This document shows positions 10,453 through 20,711 of a DNA stretch of 64,000 nucleotides, one piece after another (position 1 is the stretch's first letter; each line of letters begins with the position of its first letter). The stretch is from positions 310,001 through 374,000 of the forward strand of contig NW_017265158.1 in the NCBI RefSeq assembly GCF_001638985.1. Reading direction: 5' to 3'. The position numbers and the translations under genes were made by a program. The stretch is from Phycomyces blakesleeanus NRRL 1555(-). Its lineage: Eukaryota > Mucoromycota > Mucoromycetes > Mucorales > Phycomycetaceae. Under the pieces are notes generated by a model. It made no database searches and was not told the origin of the DNA. It saw only the letters and a program-made list of their open reading frames with translations.

Positions 10453-11875
10453 GGGAACCTTACGGACAGCCTGGCAGGACAGCCTGGACAGCGTGTACCC
10501 TTAGTTTAGGAGGACAGTATTTCTTGGTGATGGCGACATTTTTATTTTACCGGAACACAAATTGTGACTTTTTTTCCGGCATGAAATAACTCTATCTGGC
10601 TCCTAAGGATACAGAATATTTAAATAAAGACATTCTTTTGTACTTTTCAGAAAAAGAGCGGATGGGGATTACTTACCAGCTGGTGCTGTCGAGCTCTGGA
10701 AATATTTAGGGGAAAGAAAGACAAAGATATGATATGCGTAAGCAGGTCAATAAATAGTAAGATATCAAACAAGATTGTGTCACAATCTAATGACAACAGC
10801 TCCTTATAATCCTTTGCATAACTGCCTTTTGGTATAGTGTATTTGCGATTAATGAATATATTGGGGGTACTCAGCCAGATTGATCGATCAAATTCTTGTG
10901 TGAATCTTGGCCAATGGTATCAATTTGTAGTTGAGGACACCAAAAGACAAAAGTACAAAATTCGTACAAAATTCATAGATTTTTATAGCATTTATAGAAT
11001 AATCTTTGCACATTCTGATTTCTTCTTTGAACCTGTAGGCATCTAGACTCTCGAAGAAATCAAGTGCTCTTTCCCTTTACTCAACATCTGGCAATACATT
11101 GTCAACCTTGTGTATGTATTTATTGGCTTTAAGTGTTTGTTTAAGCTCCTTCGCGGCAGTCATCTGCTCCAACTTTATATTAACTTCCTTTTTGATTACT
11201 TCTAAAATATCTTAAATAAGTTCGTCTGCACTTGCTGATAAAGACTCTACCAGTGTTTTTTTTCACGATAAATTCCCTGCTTTTATGCGATTTCTTCAAG
11301 GCATCAATTGCTTGTTGCTTTGTACTATATTTTGGCATGTAAGATGGAGAGAAAGAAGTATTATATGACTGTTGGCAATAAATTCTATAATTTATTAAGG
11401 AGAAAGATAAAAACAGTATCGTATTGCATATAAAAAGTAAGGATTAGGTTAATCAGAGAGCCGTACGTTTTTCGATCAAAATTTGATCGAAATTTGATCT
11501 TTCAAAAAGACGATCAAATTTTTATCGTCGCTATTACAATTTTAGTCCAATAATATCGCGTTCTGAATTCAAAATTTGATCGATCAATCTGGCTGAGTAC
11601 CCCCATTGTATTTCTTTGAGGGCACACCATTTTGCCCTGAAGGATTAGAGAAAGACGCCGGTCTCCGGACAAGTAGTCAGAATTGATTAGTCCGGTCAGA
11701 TAAAAATACCGTACCCCACCAGGAAACGTGGTTACCGTAAGATTGCTGCAAAGTCTGACCCTGACCCAAAAAAAATATGTGTAGCCATTAAACTCCTTAT
11801 TGTGAGTGATATCGCATACTTTCAGGCCATCCTGGCCGTCCAGGCTGTCCTGCCAGGCTGTCTGTAAGGTTTCCC
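10453..11875. mobile_element. Older inverted-repeat element containing TIR copy 2
   Basis: About 45-bp arms at 10453-10497 and 11831-11875 are near-perfect inverted copies, with outer ends GGGAACCTTACGGACAGCC and its complement. The inside lacks a transposase and is interrupted by the TIR element at 10863-11604. The pentamer TTCAT abuts the right end but lies a few bases off the left end, so a target duplication is not established. Confidence 0.5.
10863..11604. mobile_element. TIR DNA element (copy 2), 742 bp
   Basis: The terminal inverted repeats match over about 32 bp, starting GGGGGTACTCAGCCAGATTG on the left with the exact complement on the right. ATT flanks both sides (10860-10862, 11605-11607). 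The interior is homologous to copy 1 at 2386-3110, including a degenerate minus-strand small frame beginning MPKYSTKQQAIDALKKSHK near 11340 that is broken by stops and frameshifts. Non-autonomous; no transposase seen. Confidence 0.8.
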
Positions 11876-12363
11876 TTCATATTCATATTGGGATTGACGT
11901 CACGGTCGGGAAATGTAATGGAGTTAAACTAACGAACATTGATTCGTATTAATGGTTAAGTTATCAGAGAATAATGCTTGGTCAAACAATTGACATAAAC
12001 TATATTATTAATAGCAGAATCTGTAATAAAGTGCGTAATATATATATATAATTCAAATAATTAATTAGATTTTAAAGAATGACATAGAAGAAGTCATGTT
12101 AATATAAGATTTACATCCTTAAAAGTATATTTTTAACATATTTTAGTTCTACATCTTCCTTTGAATATCTCGTTAGCTTAACAGCTTAAAATAATGGAAG
12201 ATTATTGGCTAAAAGTGCTTTGGAAAAGGTGTCCTTTTTACAAAATCTTTTTTGGAAGTATGAAACAAACTATTCTTTTTTAGGCAAAACATTTCCTTTT
12301 TAGTTTTGTTATAAATTTTTCACAAACCTCCCTATTCAAAGTAGAAATACAGAGTGGACATCA

Positions 12364-12719
12364 ATGCTTTGGAACCGTGTTCTAGGGGCATGCTGCTTGA
12401 TGCACATCATGAGTGGAGGATATTCGGTTCTACAATCAAATTTCCTCCAAGATCCAAGTAATACGGCTTTCTTTTAATATTGCAACTGTCAACTCCTGAT
12501 GGTCTCACATTGATTATCGGTTCAGGCACCTGTAATTCCCTTATCACCTCCACCTTTATCTTGACGCAATCCCAAAATACCGGGTTATTTCTTGGTGTTG
12601 GCTCAATCGCAGCTGGGATTATGCGGTGTTTGACAATCTGGAGACTTTCAGATCAAGAGTTGGTGGCATCTACATCTACATCATTATTACCCTTATCCAA
12701 TCAGCCACCAAAAGAATAA
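12364..12719 (+). CDS. Putative small membrane protein (95 aa), function unknown
   Basis: Two exons, 12364-12457 and 12526-12719, joined by a GT-AG intron (GTAATA...TTCAG) that restores phase. Without the intron the two frames do not connect. The predicted protein begins MLWNRVLGACCLMHIMSG and has a hydrophobic stretch near each end of its first 65 residues (VLGACCLMHI; LFLGVGSIAAGIM), then a polar tail ending in PPKE. This would suit a two-pass membrane protein. I do not recognise a family. The alternative is a decayed gene fragment. Confidence 0.4.
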
Positions 12720-13941
12720 AATCAGCCGATTGATTTATTCCCTTTAATATATTGTTCTTGCTACTAGCATTTATTTTTGTTGCATTTCGCTTCTCGTTGA
12801 ACGTGACGGCATAAGGATAGATTTTTGCAATGCTGACACTGTCTTGAGACAATGTTTCTTTTTAAAAGCTTGAAGATATGCTTCATGATGATTTTTGACT
12901 GAGACAATGGATGTTCTCAACCAAGCCAAGTCAGATAATTATGCATTTAATGGCTAGATAGAATGTGGATTACTTACGAACATAAAAAAGGGGGTGGGGG
13001 GGTTATGGTACATAGTTTCAGACAAGTATCGTTTGCAGTCCAAGATGTCTTGTGGTATGAAATCAGCAAGGAAGTAGAGAATACCGGTTCTTTGATATGT
13101 GTGTGTGCGTGTGTGTGTGCGTGTGTGTGTGCTCATGCTTGAAATTTATTTGACAGCTTGACTGTCCAAACTATCAATTGAACATTAAAATCTACACCCA
13201 AAAGGGATTTCTTTAGGCGAAAACAATTTGTACTCCTCTTATTGTGCAAGCATCTCAGACAGTTTACTGTTGGTGATTGCTAGGGCTGGAGTCATTATTA
13301 TTATTATTATTATTATAATTGAGTCACTTTTTTAAGAGAGAAGAAAAAGGTATTGTGCCTTATTTATCTCCACTGAAAAATGAGTTTATTCAATAAAAAA
13401 TAATTTAGATCAAAAAATTTGTATGGCCTTGTGTTGAGGCACATTCGCTTTCAGTTTCCATGACAGCTGTTTTATAGGTACAGAGTAGTTTGGTATTTTG
13501 ATCGACCATCATACTATACGCCTTATTCATTTCTTCAACACAAACTTTACTTAAAGGTACAAAGCCTTGAGAGTATTTAGTTATATACTTTATTAAAATT
13601 ATTGTTATTATTAAATGAACGAAAAATAGGTGAAAGTTTCAACATCTTTTTACGATCCACAAATGTTTTTTTTTCTTTTCAAAGTCCATGAATATATATA
13701 GCTAGACCATGAATTGAGTAATAGAACGATTGTTTTGGTTGGTTGGAAAAGAATATATAAAAAGTTGTATATGTATATAGATAAAATAGATGTATGAAAT
13801 GTGTAAAGTGTAAAGTGTAGTGTGTGGTGTGTAAAAATATATGGAGTATATGTACAATGATTTACAGTATAAATAAATAAATAAATAAAAAGAGTATTAC
13901 AAAGATGTGTGGTGTGTGTGTGCGATGATGATTGTAAAAAT
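12720..13941. other. Intergenic spacer with microsatellites
   Basis: Holds a (GT)n/(GTGC) tract at about 13098-13131, an (ATT)n tract at about 13294-13316 and GT-rich simple sequence at about 13800-13920, plus scattered poly-A/T. No supported gene. The right end carries the 3' flank of the gene at 13942-14289. Confidence 0.5.
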
Positions 13942-14289
13942 TTAGGCAAAGAGTGACACGGTGGGAGGATTGACTTTTCGTGAGAATCCGAGTTTCCTAA
14001 AGAGTAGGCTGACATTTGAGGGACTGTTTGTACAAGGCACATCTTTCCATGGCTTGTTAAAAGGCTTTTTGCGTTCGAGGTCAGGATGGTCCTTTTCTTC
14101 GTCGTGGTGCACAAGGGGATCAAAGATGCATTCGAAGGAGTCCTCTAATGTGTCTCGGACAAAGTACTGTACTACTGGTGGGTCTTTACTGATGGTGACC
14201 TGGAGTGATCTTTTGCGTTCACGATGGTTTTGTGGTTTGTAGTGCTTTTCAGGTACAAGGCTACCAAAGCGACGTAGGAATACTGACAT
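13942..14289 (-). CDS. Conserved-looking small protein, 115 aa, unknown function
   Basis: Single-exon frame from ATG 14289 to TAA 13942. The protein is basic and polar (MSVFLRRFGSLVPEKHYKP... KPFNKPWKDVPC... LFRKLGFSRKVNPP) with no signal peptide or membrane segment visible. A TATA-like (AT)n tract lies at about 14390-14410, some 100 bp upstream. Codon use and the lack of low-complexity sequence favour a real gene over chance, but no family is recognised. Confidence 0.55.
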   Translation of the reverse strand: MSVFLRRFGSLVPEKHYKPQNHRERKRSLQVTISKDPPVVQYFVRDTLEDSFECIFDPLVHHDEEKDHPDLERKKPFNKPWKDVPCTNSPSNVSLLFRKLGFSRKVNPPTVSLFA

Positions 14290-16548
14290 TATAATTATTG
14301 TTTTTGTATAAAGAAGTAGAAGTAATTGATCAGGTTAAAGAAGTTTATATAAAGAAAGAAAGAAGCAAGAAGATGAACCAAAAATCTTTTTTATATATAT
14401 ATATATAAATATTTTCTTTCTTGATCTGTGATTATTTATTTATTTATTCTATTTTACACACACTAAGAGAAAATGAAAAGAAAAAAAAAGTTGTATCCAA
14501 TAAGAATCCATGAAATAAAAATAAAAATGTCACCTGTGTCGAAACTTAAAGTCGCCTGTTTAGATACCCAATGTCCGTAAAAAAAAAATTTTTTTATCAA
14601 AAATTAAAATGTCGCATTTTTTCCCACAAAACGAATATTTTTCATATTTATCTATAGATTTAACAGATCTTGAGTGTCAAGACGTTAATTTTTGTTTGAT
14701 TCTTTTATTCTTAAAAAAACAATAGTAACATTTATGCTTCTTGTCTTTCATATATAAGTAATTCACTATCCAAAACTCACTTGGTTTGGTTTGAAAAGCT
14801 ACAAAAATCAACAAAATAATAAACAAGAAATACTAGTAAGTTGGACTAAATGAAATCAGTAATTATTATTATTTTAATATTACAATTCTATAAGAATATT
14901 CTTCGTGGTTATTTACCTATATTTGGGTGGGGTATACATGTGTATTCAAGCTATTTTTTGCTGGTATTGATCAATCACATATATACATATATAATTTTCA
15001 ATCTTCAGTTCAAAAAGTAGCTTTGTTATGAACATTGTGATGAATTGAATATAATCTGTTATTTTTATTTTTATCTATCTATCCAATTGTATGAATATAC
15101 ATTAGAATACAATATTAACTTGTGTAGCGTTGGTGGAAATAACCTACGAGTTTTGTAGCCAGCTCTGTTGAAAGACAAGTTCTCTGTCCATCTTTGTAAC
15201 AACAATAGAATCAAATGAAATGAAATGAAATGAAATGAAATTGAAAGGAAAGTGCACGGACCTGTCAGATATATCGCCACTTCTGTAGAGCAAATGGTAG
15301 TATGGTATGTTGTTTTTCTTTTTGCAAGTAAGGAAAAAGTAAAAATGGTTACCATGGTTATTTTATTTTATATGACCAAAAGATAAAACAATGGAAATAT
15401 AGAATTCTGTAATCTGCCATCACCTCTTCTTTTGGTCATTTCTAAAGATTGTTGCTTAATAGCCAATATTTAGGTCACTGTAATGACTAGAAAAATATAA
15501 TCCCCAGATATCTTCTCATATCCTCTTCTCTTCTCTCCTCTCAACTGACTTCATCTTCTTTAGAACCAAAGAGTCATAATACCATTGGTTTGATCTAAAA
15601 ATGTATAGGACTACATAACAATCTATCCCATATACTCTCGTCATTCAATTCACTACTTTAAGCACAATAACACAATAACACACACACACATATATATATA
15701 TTTACTCTATCTAGAGTCAAGTAACTACCAACTACTCATCAACCAAAATTTTATTAAAGCAATAATCTGTCACTCTCGCCGCATATCATCCTTTTGTATC
15801 ATCCACATTGAATCTAGCTAGTAACCAGCTTTTTGTGGTCTTATGGCCAGCTTAAAAAGAGCTTGAATAAGAAGTTTCTGTAATATATATTTAAACATGT
15901 GTATGTAGTCGAGAATCATGGGATACAAATTTAGATCCAAAGTGTTTACTTGCCGAACATCGTTTTAGATTGACATCTAGATTTGTTCATAAAAGGCCAA
16001 TGTGTAAAAGACTAAGGGGAGTAGACGGAAGCCTTGTTGTATCAACTATCCAAAATATGTGTGTATGTTTTTTTTCTATTCTTTCGTCAATCGATTCTTT
16101 TAAAGGAAACCTCGTCTTTTCAATTGAGAAGAACTAGACCTTAAATGTATGGATACACAGCATGCTTGGATTTGGCATATTTTGGTGCAACAGGTTAGTA
16201 CGACCAGTTTTAGCATGAGTCCTGCCCACAGGGAATCCACAGGGAGTCCACAGGGCACCCACAGGCGACTTTTGATTAAAACTAGTAAAAGAAGAAGGCG
16301 ACAAAGCCAAAGGACATATAGATATATTATTTGTTTGAGAAAAAAAAAGAGAAACTTTGTCAAGTCTAGGTCGAAACATTTATTGGTACGTATATGTTTA
16401 CGAATATGCATATACATATATACGCGCCCGCGTGTGTGCTTATATGTGTACAAGTGTTTGTGTGTATCTAGTTTTATAAAACAAAGGTATATCCATATCC
16501 AATAGCTCGCTTGGGTTGATGGCACCCCACAATTCATAATTTTCCTCT
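14290..16548. other. Long intergenic spacer between two minus-strand genes
   Basis: AT-rich throughout. Notable are a GAAAT repeat at about 15213-15242, (CA)n/(TA)n at about 15675-15700, and a 12-bp CCACAGGGA-type repeat at 16225-16268. Short frames here lack ATG context or compositional support. It should hold the promoter of the 115-aa gene at its left and the 3' end of CHS7 at its right. Confidence 0.5.
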
Positions 16549-17838
16549 TTAGTCATATGGTCTTTTTTCGTCTTCTTTCAGGTGCATATCCCACTGTGGA
16601 TGTTTGGAACCAATTGAGAACTCAAGATCCTCTTTTGTGATGGAATCCCAATACTTGTATACCATCATGACTGCCAACAGATTACACATGCTGCCAAAGA
16701 ACATCCCATCAAGGTAGTGCTTTACTTCCTCACACAGGGCAACGGAAAAGATGTGCATAACTACCTGTCCGAGTAGGAAAAAGAGCGTTCCAAATACAAT
16801 ATCTCCGAGTGGCCATTGGTCGCTAAGGGTGTATACAACCAAGACAAGTTGAGAAATGATGTAGATCAATAGGGTAGCTCCATTGACAAGGTAATATATA
16901 ATCCAGAGAATAGTCGGCGTTGTGTAATTGAACGGTCCAACATTGTTAAAGGTGGCCAAGGCTACCAGGGCCACAGTCATGAACATGGCTCCTGAGCTGA
17001 TACGGATAGACTTGTACAATGTATATTAAAGTAAAATGTAAGGATTCATGCAAAATCAATTTTAATTATCGAATACATAAAAACATCTCAACATCTCTCA
17101 TTGCTATGTACTGTTTACCCATAGACTAATCGGTGTTCCATCTTCCGCAAATTGGAAACCGACGAACCCGTTTAATAAAAGGCACCATGAGGTGGTGCTA
17201 ACAAGCCCCAAATGGGCTGCCGTAAAAAACTATAAAAAATAATAATCGAGTGAGAATTATTGTTATCATTGGCCGGCTTTGTACCCCTTGAGGCTTACTG
17301 GGTAAAGAATGGAAGCTGTCGGAATGATATTGGTAACCAATAGCATCTCCAAGAAGACTGTCGCTAAATACAATTGAAAGAACATGGCTATTTCCTTTCG
17401 GCCTGTGAACCAAAAGTAAAAATAATAAATATAAAAATTGTACAAAAGTATATCGCATGATGAGTCTCGTACAACACCAAAGAACAAGTGATGTTTTATT
17501 TTTATCTTTGGTTGTGGTTGTGGTCTTACCTACAGCGGTGTATTTGGTTTTTACACTGTAGATCATGATACTAGTCATCACAAGTGCCACCACATCCATA
17601 ATCAAAGTCGCTTAAGACCTGTGTTAGATCAAATTTACTCAGAAAAATCAGTCTTGCTTCAAGAGAAACTAAATTTACCTGGTTGAAACACAAGAACGCC
17701 AGCAAAATCTACGTTTCGTGAATAACAAAATGGTTCTATCCCATCAAATTTGCCAATAAGTGGACACAGTGTCAGAGCCACAGTTTGGCAAACTCCATCA
17801 AACTTGAACATTTGAAACTTGAACGGAATTTTCACCAT
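16549..17838 (-). CDS. CHS7: Chitin synthase export chaperone
   Basis: Five exons: 17838-17679, 17610-17530, 17402-17299, 17229-17119, 17010-16549; phases agree, giving 305 aa. The protein has several hydrophobic segments. It carries family blocks I recognise from Chs7: [59 protein letters not shown] and [14 protein letters not shown]. Chs7 is an ER membrane chaperone needed for export of class IV chitin synthase (Chs3 in yeast) from the ER. Length and the conserved C-terminal half fit the family. The exon-2 acceptor was chosen because the nearer AG would introduce a stop. The gene is confined to fungi, which supports the organism call. Confidence 0.92.
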
Positions 17839-18314
17839 GCTTGAAATTGAAACAAAACCTATAATATATATTTATAAAAGAAAACAGAAGAGAAAGATTG
17901 AAAGAAATAACTTTTGGAATTTGTTCATACTTTCCCCCCCTCCCTCTTTCTTATTTGTTTGCTGATTTGCTTGCTTGTTCACTGGTAGATAATATTTCAT
18001 AGTGGTAGAAATCCATTCAATTCATTCCAAACAGAACCACCATCAACACCCACATTGCTAGGCAGCTCCAAGTCACGCTATACTAAGGTATCAAAGTAAT
18101 TAGGCAATCAGGCCATTTTCAAAGTGTCAGGTTAAGCGGGTCTTGAAACGGACGAAAGATTGACCGAGACGAAGTTTGCATAAAACAATCCTCAGATTCA
18201 CTTCTTTGCTTTTATCATTCTTCTTTCTTATCATTCTGGTTATTATCCTTTTTCTTTAAAAAAAAAAAGATTATTTATTAAAATAACATTAAACAAAACA
18301 AAGCAAACAACAAC
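17839..18314. promoter_or_regulatory. Divergent promoter region between CHS7 and the universal stress protein gene
   Basis: The two genes point away from each other across 476 bp. It contains a C/T-rich tract near 17930-17950 and an A run at about 18256-18270 just before the plus-strand start. No specific transcription-factor site could be assigned. Confidence 0.45.
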
Positions 18315-18836
18315 ATGTCTTTATCTATTACTGAAAAACGCCGAGTGGCACTAGCTTATGATGGTAGTGAAGATGCCCACAAACTGCTGGACTGGACCAT
18401 CAAGAACATCATTGTCCCCGAAAAAGATCATATCATCGTTCTCTCTGCCGTACCTCATGGCGAAAAAACTATTCCTGAAAACAACCACCACGGCGATGAC
18501 AAGAAACCTCTGCCAATGCTGTCCACAACTCCCACAAAATTCAACGAAGATGTCAAGGAGGTAGAAAGCCATCCCGGTTGTATGACAGCCAGAGAACGCT
18601 TGGAAGACATGTCAGCACGTCTGCGTACACTCCACATATCCTGTGAAGAGCACATCTTGTGGGGTGAGGCAAAGGTTTTAATCCCTCGATACACCCAGCA
18701 GAACAAGGTTGATTTACTTATCGTGGGTTCGCGTGGTCTTGGTGCTGTCAAGAGTGTATTTTTGGGTTCTGTTTCAGATCGGTGTATTCACGAATGTCCT
18801 TGTCCAGTACTAGTGGTTCGGAATACTACCATTTAA
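18315..18836 (+). CDS. Universal stress protein (UspA family)
   Basis: Single exon, 173 aa, ATG at 18315 in an A-rich context. The N-terminal strand RRVALAYDGSEDAHKLLDWT carries the family D/G positions near a nucleotide. The C-terminal GSRGLGAVKSVFLGSVS is the G-x2-G-x9-G-S ATP-binding signature of ATP-binding Usp proteins. An insert of about 45 residues with HHGDDKKPLPM separates the halves. Expected role: small cytosolic ATP-binding stress protein; the actual stress is unknown. It ends in VLVVRNTTI, a usual family ending. No targeting signal is seen. Confidence 0.88.
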   Translation: MSLSITEKRRVALAYDGSEDAHKLLDWTIKNIIVPEKDHIIVLSAVPHGEKTIPENNHHGDDKKPLPMLSTTPTKFNEDVKEVESHPGCMTARERLEDMSARLRTLHISCEEHILWGEAKVLIPRYTQQNKVDLLIVGSRGLGAVKSVFLGSVSDRCIHECPCPVLVVRNTTI

Positions 18837-19121
18837 AACACACCACTGTTCTCTATTTTATTCTTCCTTTATTGTTTACCTCTACCTTTATAATATCGTG
18901 AAATGTAATATAACATTGTAATAATTAATTAACAAACAAACAATAAATAAATAAATAATACTATTATTGAATCAATCAAAGAAAAGAAGAAGAAGAATAA
19001 GAAGAAGAAGAAGGAAAGGGTTATATTAAGAAAGAAAGAAAATGTCATACACAAAGAAGGAATGGAGAAGAGGGCTGTCTATTGTTTAAACACTTAAGAG
19101 TACATGTATTATTATTATTTT

Positions 19122-20518
19122 CTATCCTTTCATCTTCGCAAGTGTCTTTAGTTTACGAACAGAAACAGCAAACACGCCACAACCTGACAATAGTGCAAGG
19201 CCTGAAACAAGCCCGAACGCAAAGGGGTCGCCTTCAAAGTAGTTCCGCAAATTCATGCCAAATAGGGCCCCGTAACCACTGACGACGGTGGCCGATAGGG
19301 TTAGAATGGTTAGACGAATATCGTACCACATCAGAGAATTGCGTGAGACATCCAGAATAATCTGAACAATTTCCTCGGTCGAGCGCATGTGAGACCGAAG
19401 TGTGGATGCTTTGGAAGCAATTTCTTCAGTCTGTTTGAGATAAGCTTCTAATAGCAGTTCAGCTTCTTCGTGGTCAACAGACGCTCTAGGCTGTTTCTCC
19501 TTCTTTGCTGTTAGGTACATAGCAGCCAAGTCATCATCTACACCAACAACAACGAATCATAGTAAGTAATCAAACACATACACACACACATAAACCATAT
19601 ATATATATTTTTTATCCACCCTACCGTGATCCAAAAGTTCTTCAAGAACATCACGAATCGAGAGTGCATCTTGCTCAAATTTTGACAGTTTTTTGGAATA
19701 TTGTAAAAGATCTCGCAAACGGTACCCACTCACAGACTCTTCAATATCAGCCAAATCTTCCAAATCGCTGAGAAGTTTGTTGACAGGCCCTTCCAGGACT
19801 TCTATTTCTGACTGAAGGGATGAAGTGACAGCAATCAGGATAGCTTCCAGTGCTCTGTAATATTTATGAGCCTTACCCTCCACAGAAAAAACAATAGCAG
19901 CAAAAGCAGCAATAACAACAACAAAAGAAAGTGTACGATCAAGTTCTTTTTTTTTTTTGGTTTACCTAAATTCAAAAGGTAGGCCCTCTTTGTGTGATTT
20001 CAGCCGCTCTTGAAGATCATCAATAAAAACGCTTTGGTTGTAACTATCTGATGATCCATATGTATCCAATAGAATCACAGAGTCGCTCTTTAGTAGTGCT
20101 TTTATGTGACCCATATTAACCAGTATAGCCTTGGAACGCACAAGGATTGAAGGTTTCTGGTAAAACGTATTGGTATCAATCGTGCGCAGATCTCGAGGCA
20201 ACAAGGAATGCTGCTGACAGAATTCAGATTTTCTGAATTCTCCGGCAATAATTTTGAGATTGCCCTCTTCATCAAACTCGGAACCTACAAATGAGGAATG
20301 AGGGTGACATTGCATAACTTTATATTTCCAAAATAAGACATACAACGCAGCTTGAGCTCGCCTACTTTGGCAGGCAGCGATGGAATGCGACGAGGTGTTA
20401 AATTAGACTCCCACCTTGCAAAAGTCCATTGTCGGGGAGAGATCCATCTGTTAGACAATCTCTTTGTGAACAATGGAGTCGTTAATGATACAATCGATGC
20501 CTGAATCGATTTCTGCAT
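19122..20518 (-). CDS. MRS2: Mitochondrial Mg2+ channel of the CorA/Mrs2 type
   Basis: Four exons: 20518-20344, 20284-19966, 19854-19625, 19537-19122; phases agree, giving 379 aa. The first 45 residues are basic and hydroxylated with almost no acidic residues (MQKSIQASIVSLTTPLFTKR), a plausible mitochondrial presequence. SEFDEEGNLKII and LLPRDLRTID are Mrs2-type blocks. Near the C-terminus YGALFGMNL holds the GMN motif of the CorA pore, between two hydrophobic segments (LTILTLSATVVSGYGA; FGLVSGLALLSGCGVFAVSV), and a basic tail follows. Expected role: pentameric Mg2+ channel of the inner mitochondrial membrane. The paralogue Lpe10 cannot be excluded, so the symbol names the family. Confidence 0.9.
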
Positions 20519-20711
20519 TCAGTCACTCGAAATATAGAAGAAAAAGAACCACACAATAGCTATGACCTGTCTTTTTTTTTTGGCGCCTTAAACCCAGACT
20601 GAGAGGAAGCGAGAAAATGCCCGCATTTCTCTCTCCTCAAAGGCTCCTGGAAGCATTCAATTACATTGTGAGCTTGTTGCTTCAATAGAAGATTATCTAG
20701 ACTAGCAATTG

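Noticed and set aside
12364..12719. Interpretation as a frameshifted pseudogene
   Set aside because: A GT-AG intron restores phase exactly, so a two-exon gene is the simpler reading, though with low confidence.
15271..15300. Sequence with faint tRNA-like ends
   Set aside because: No cloverleaf could be drawn; only the two tRNA-Ile genes pass inspection.
16100..16537. 145-codon minus-strand frame downstream of CHS7
   Set aside because: Composed of microsatellite-like CA/TA and poly-A sequence; no recognisable domain; probably 3' flank.
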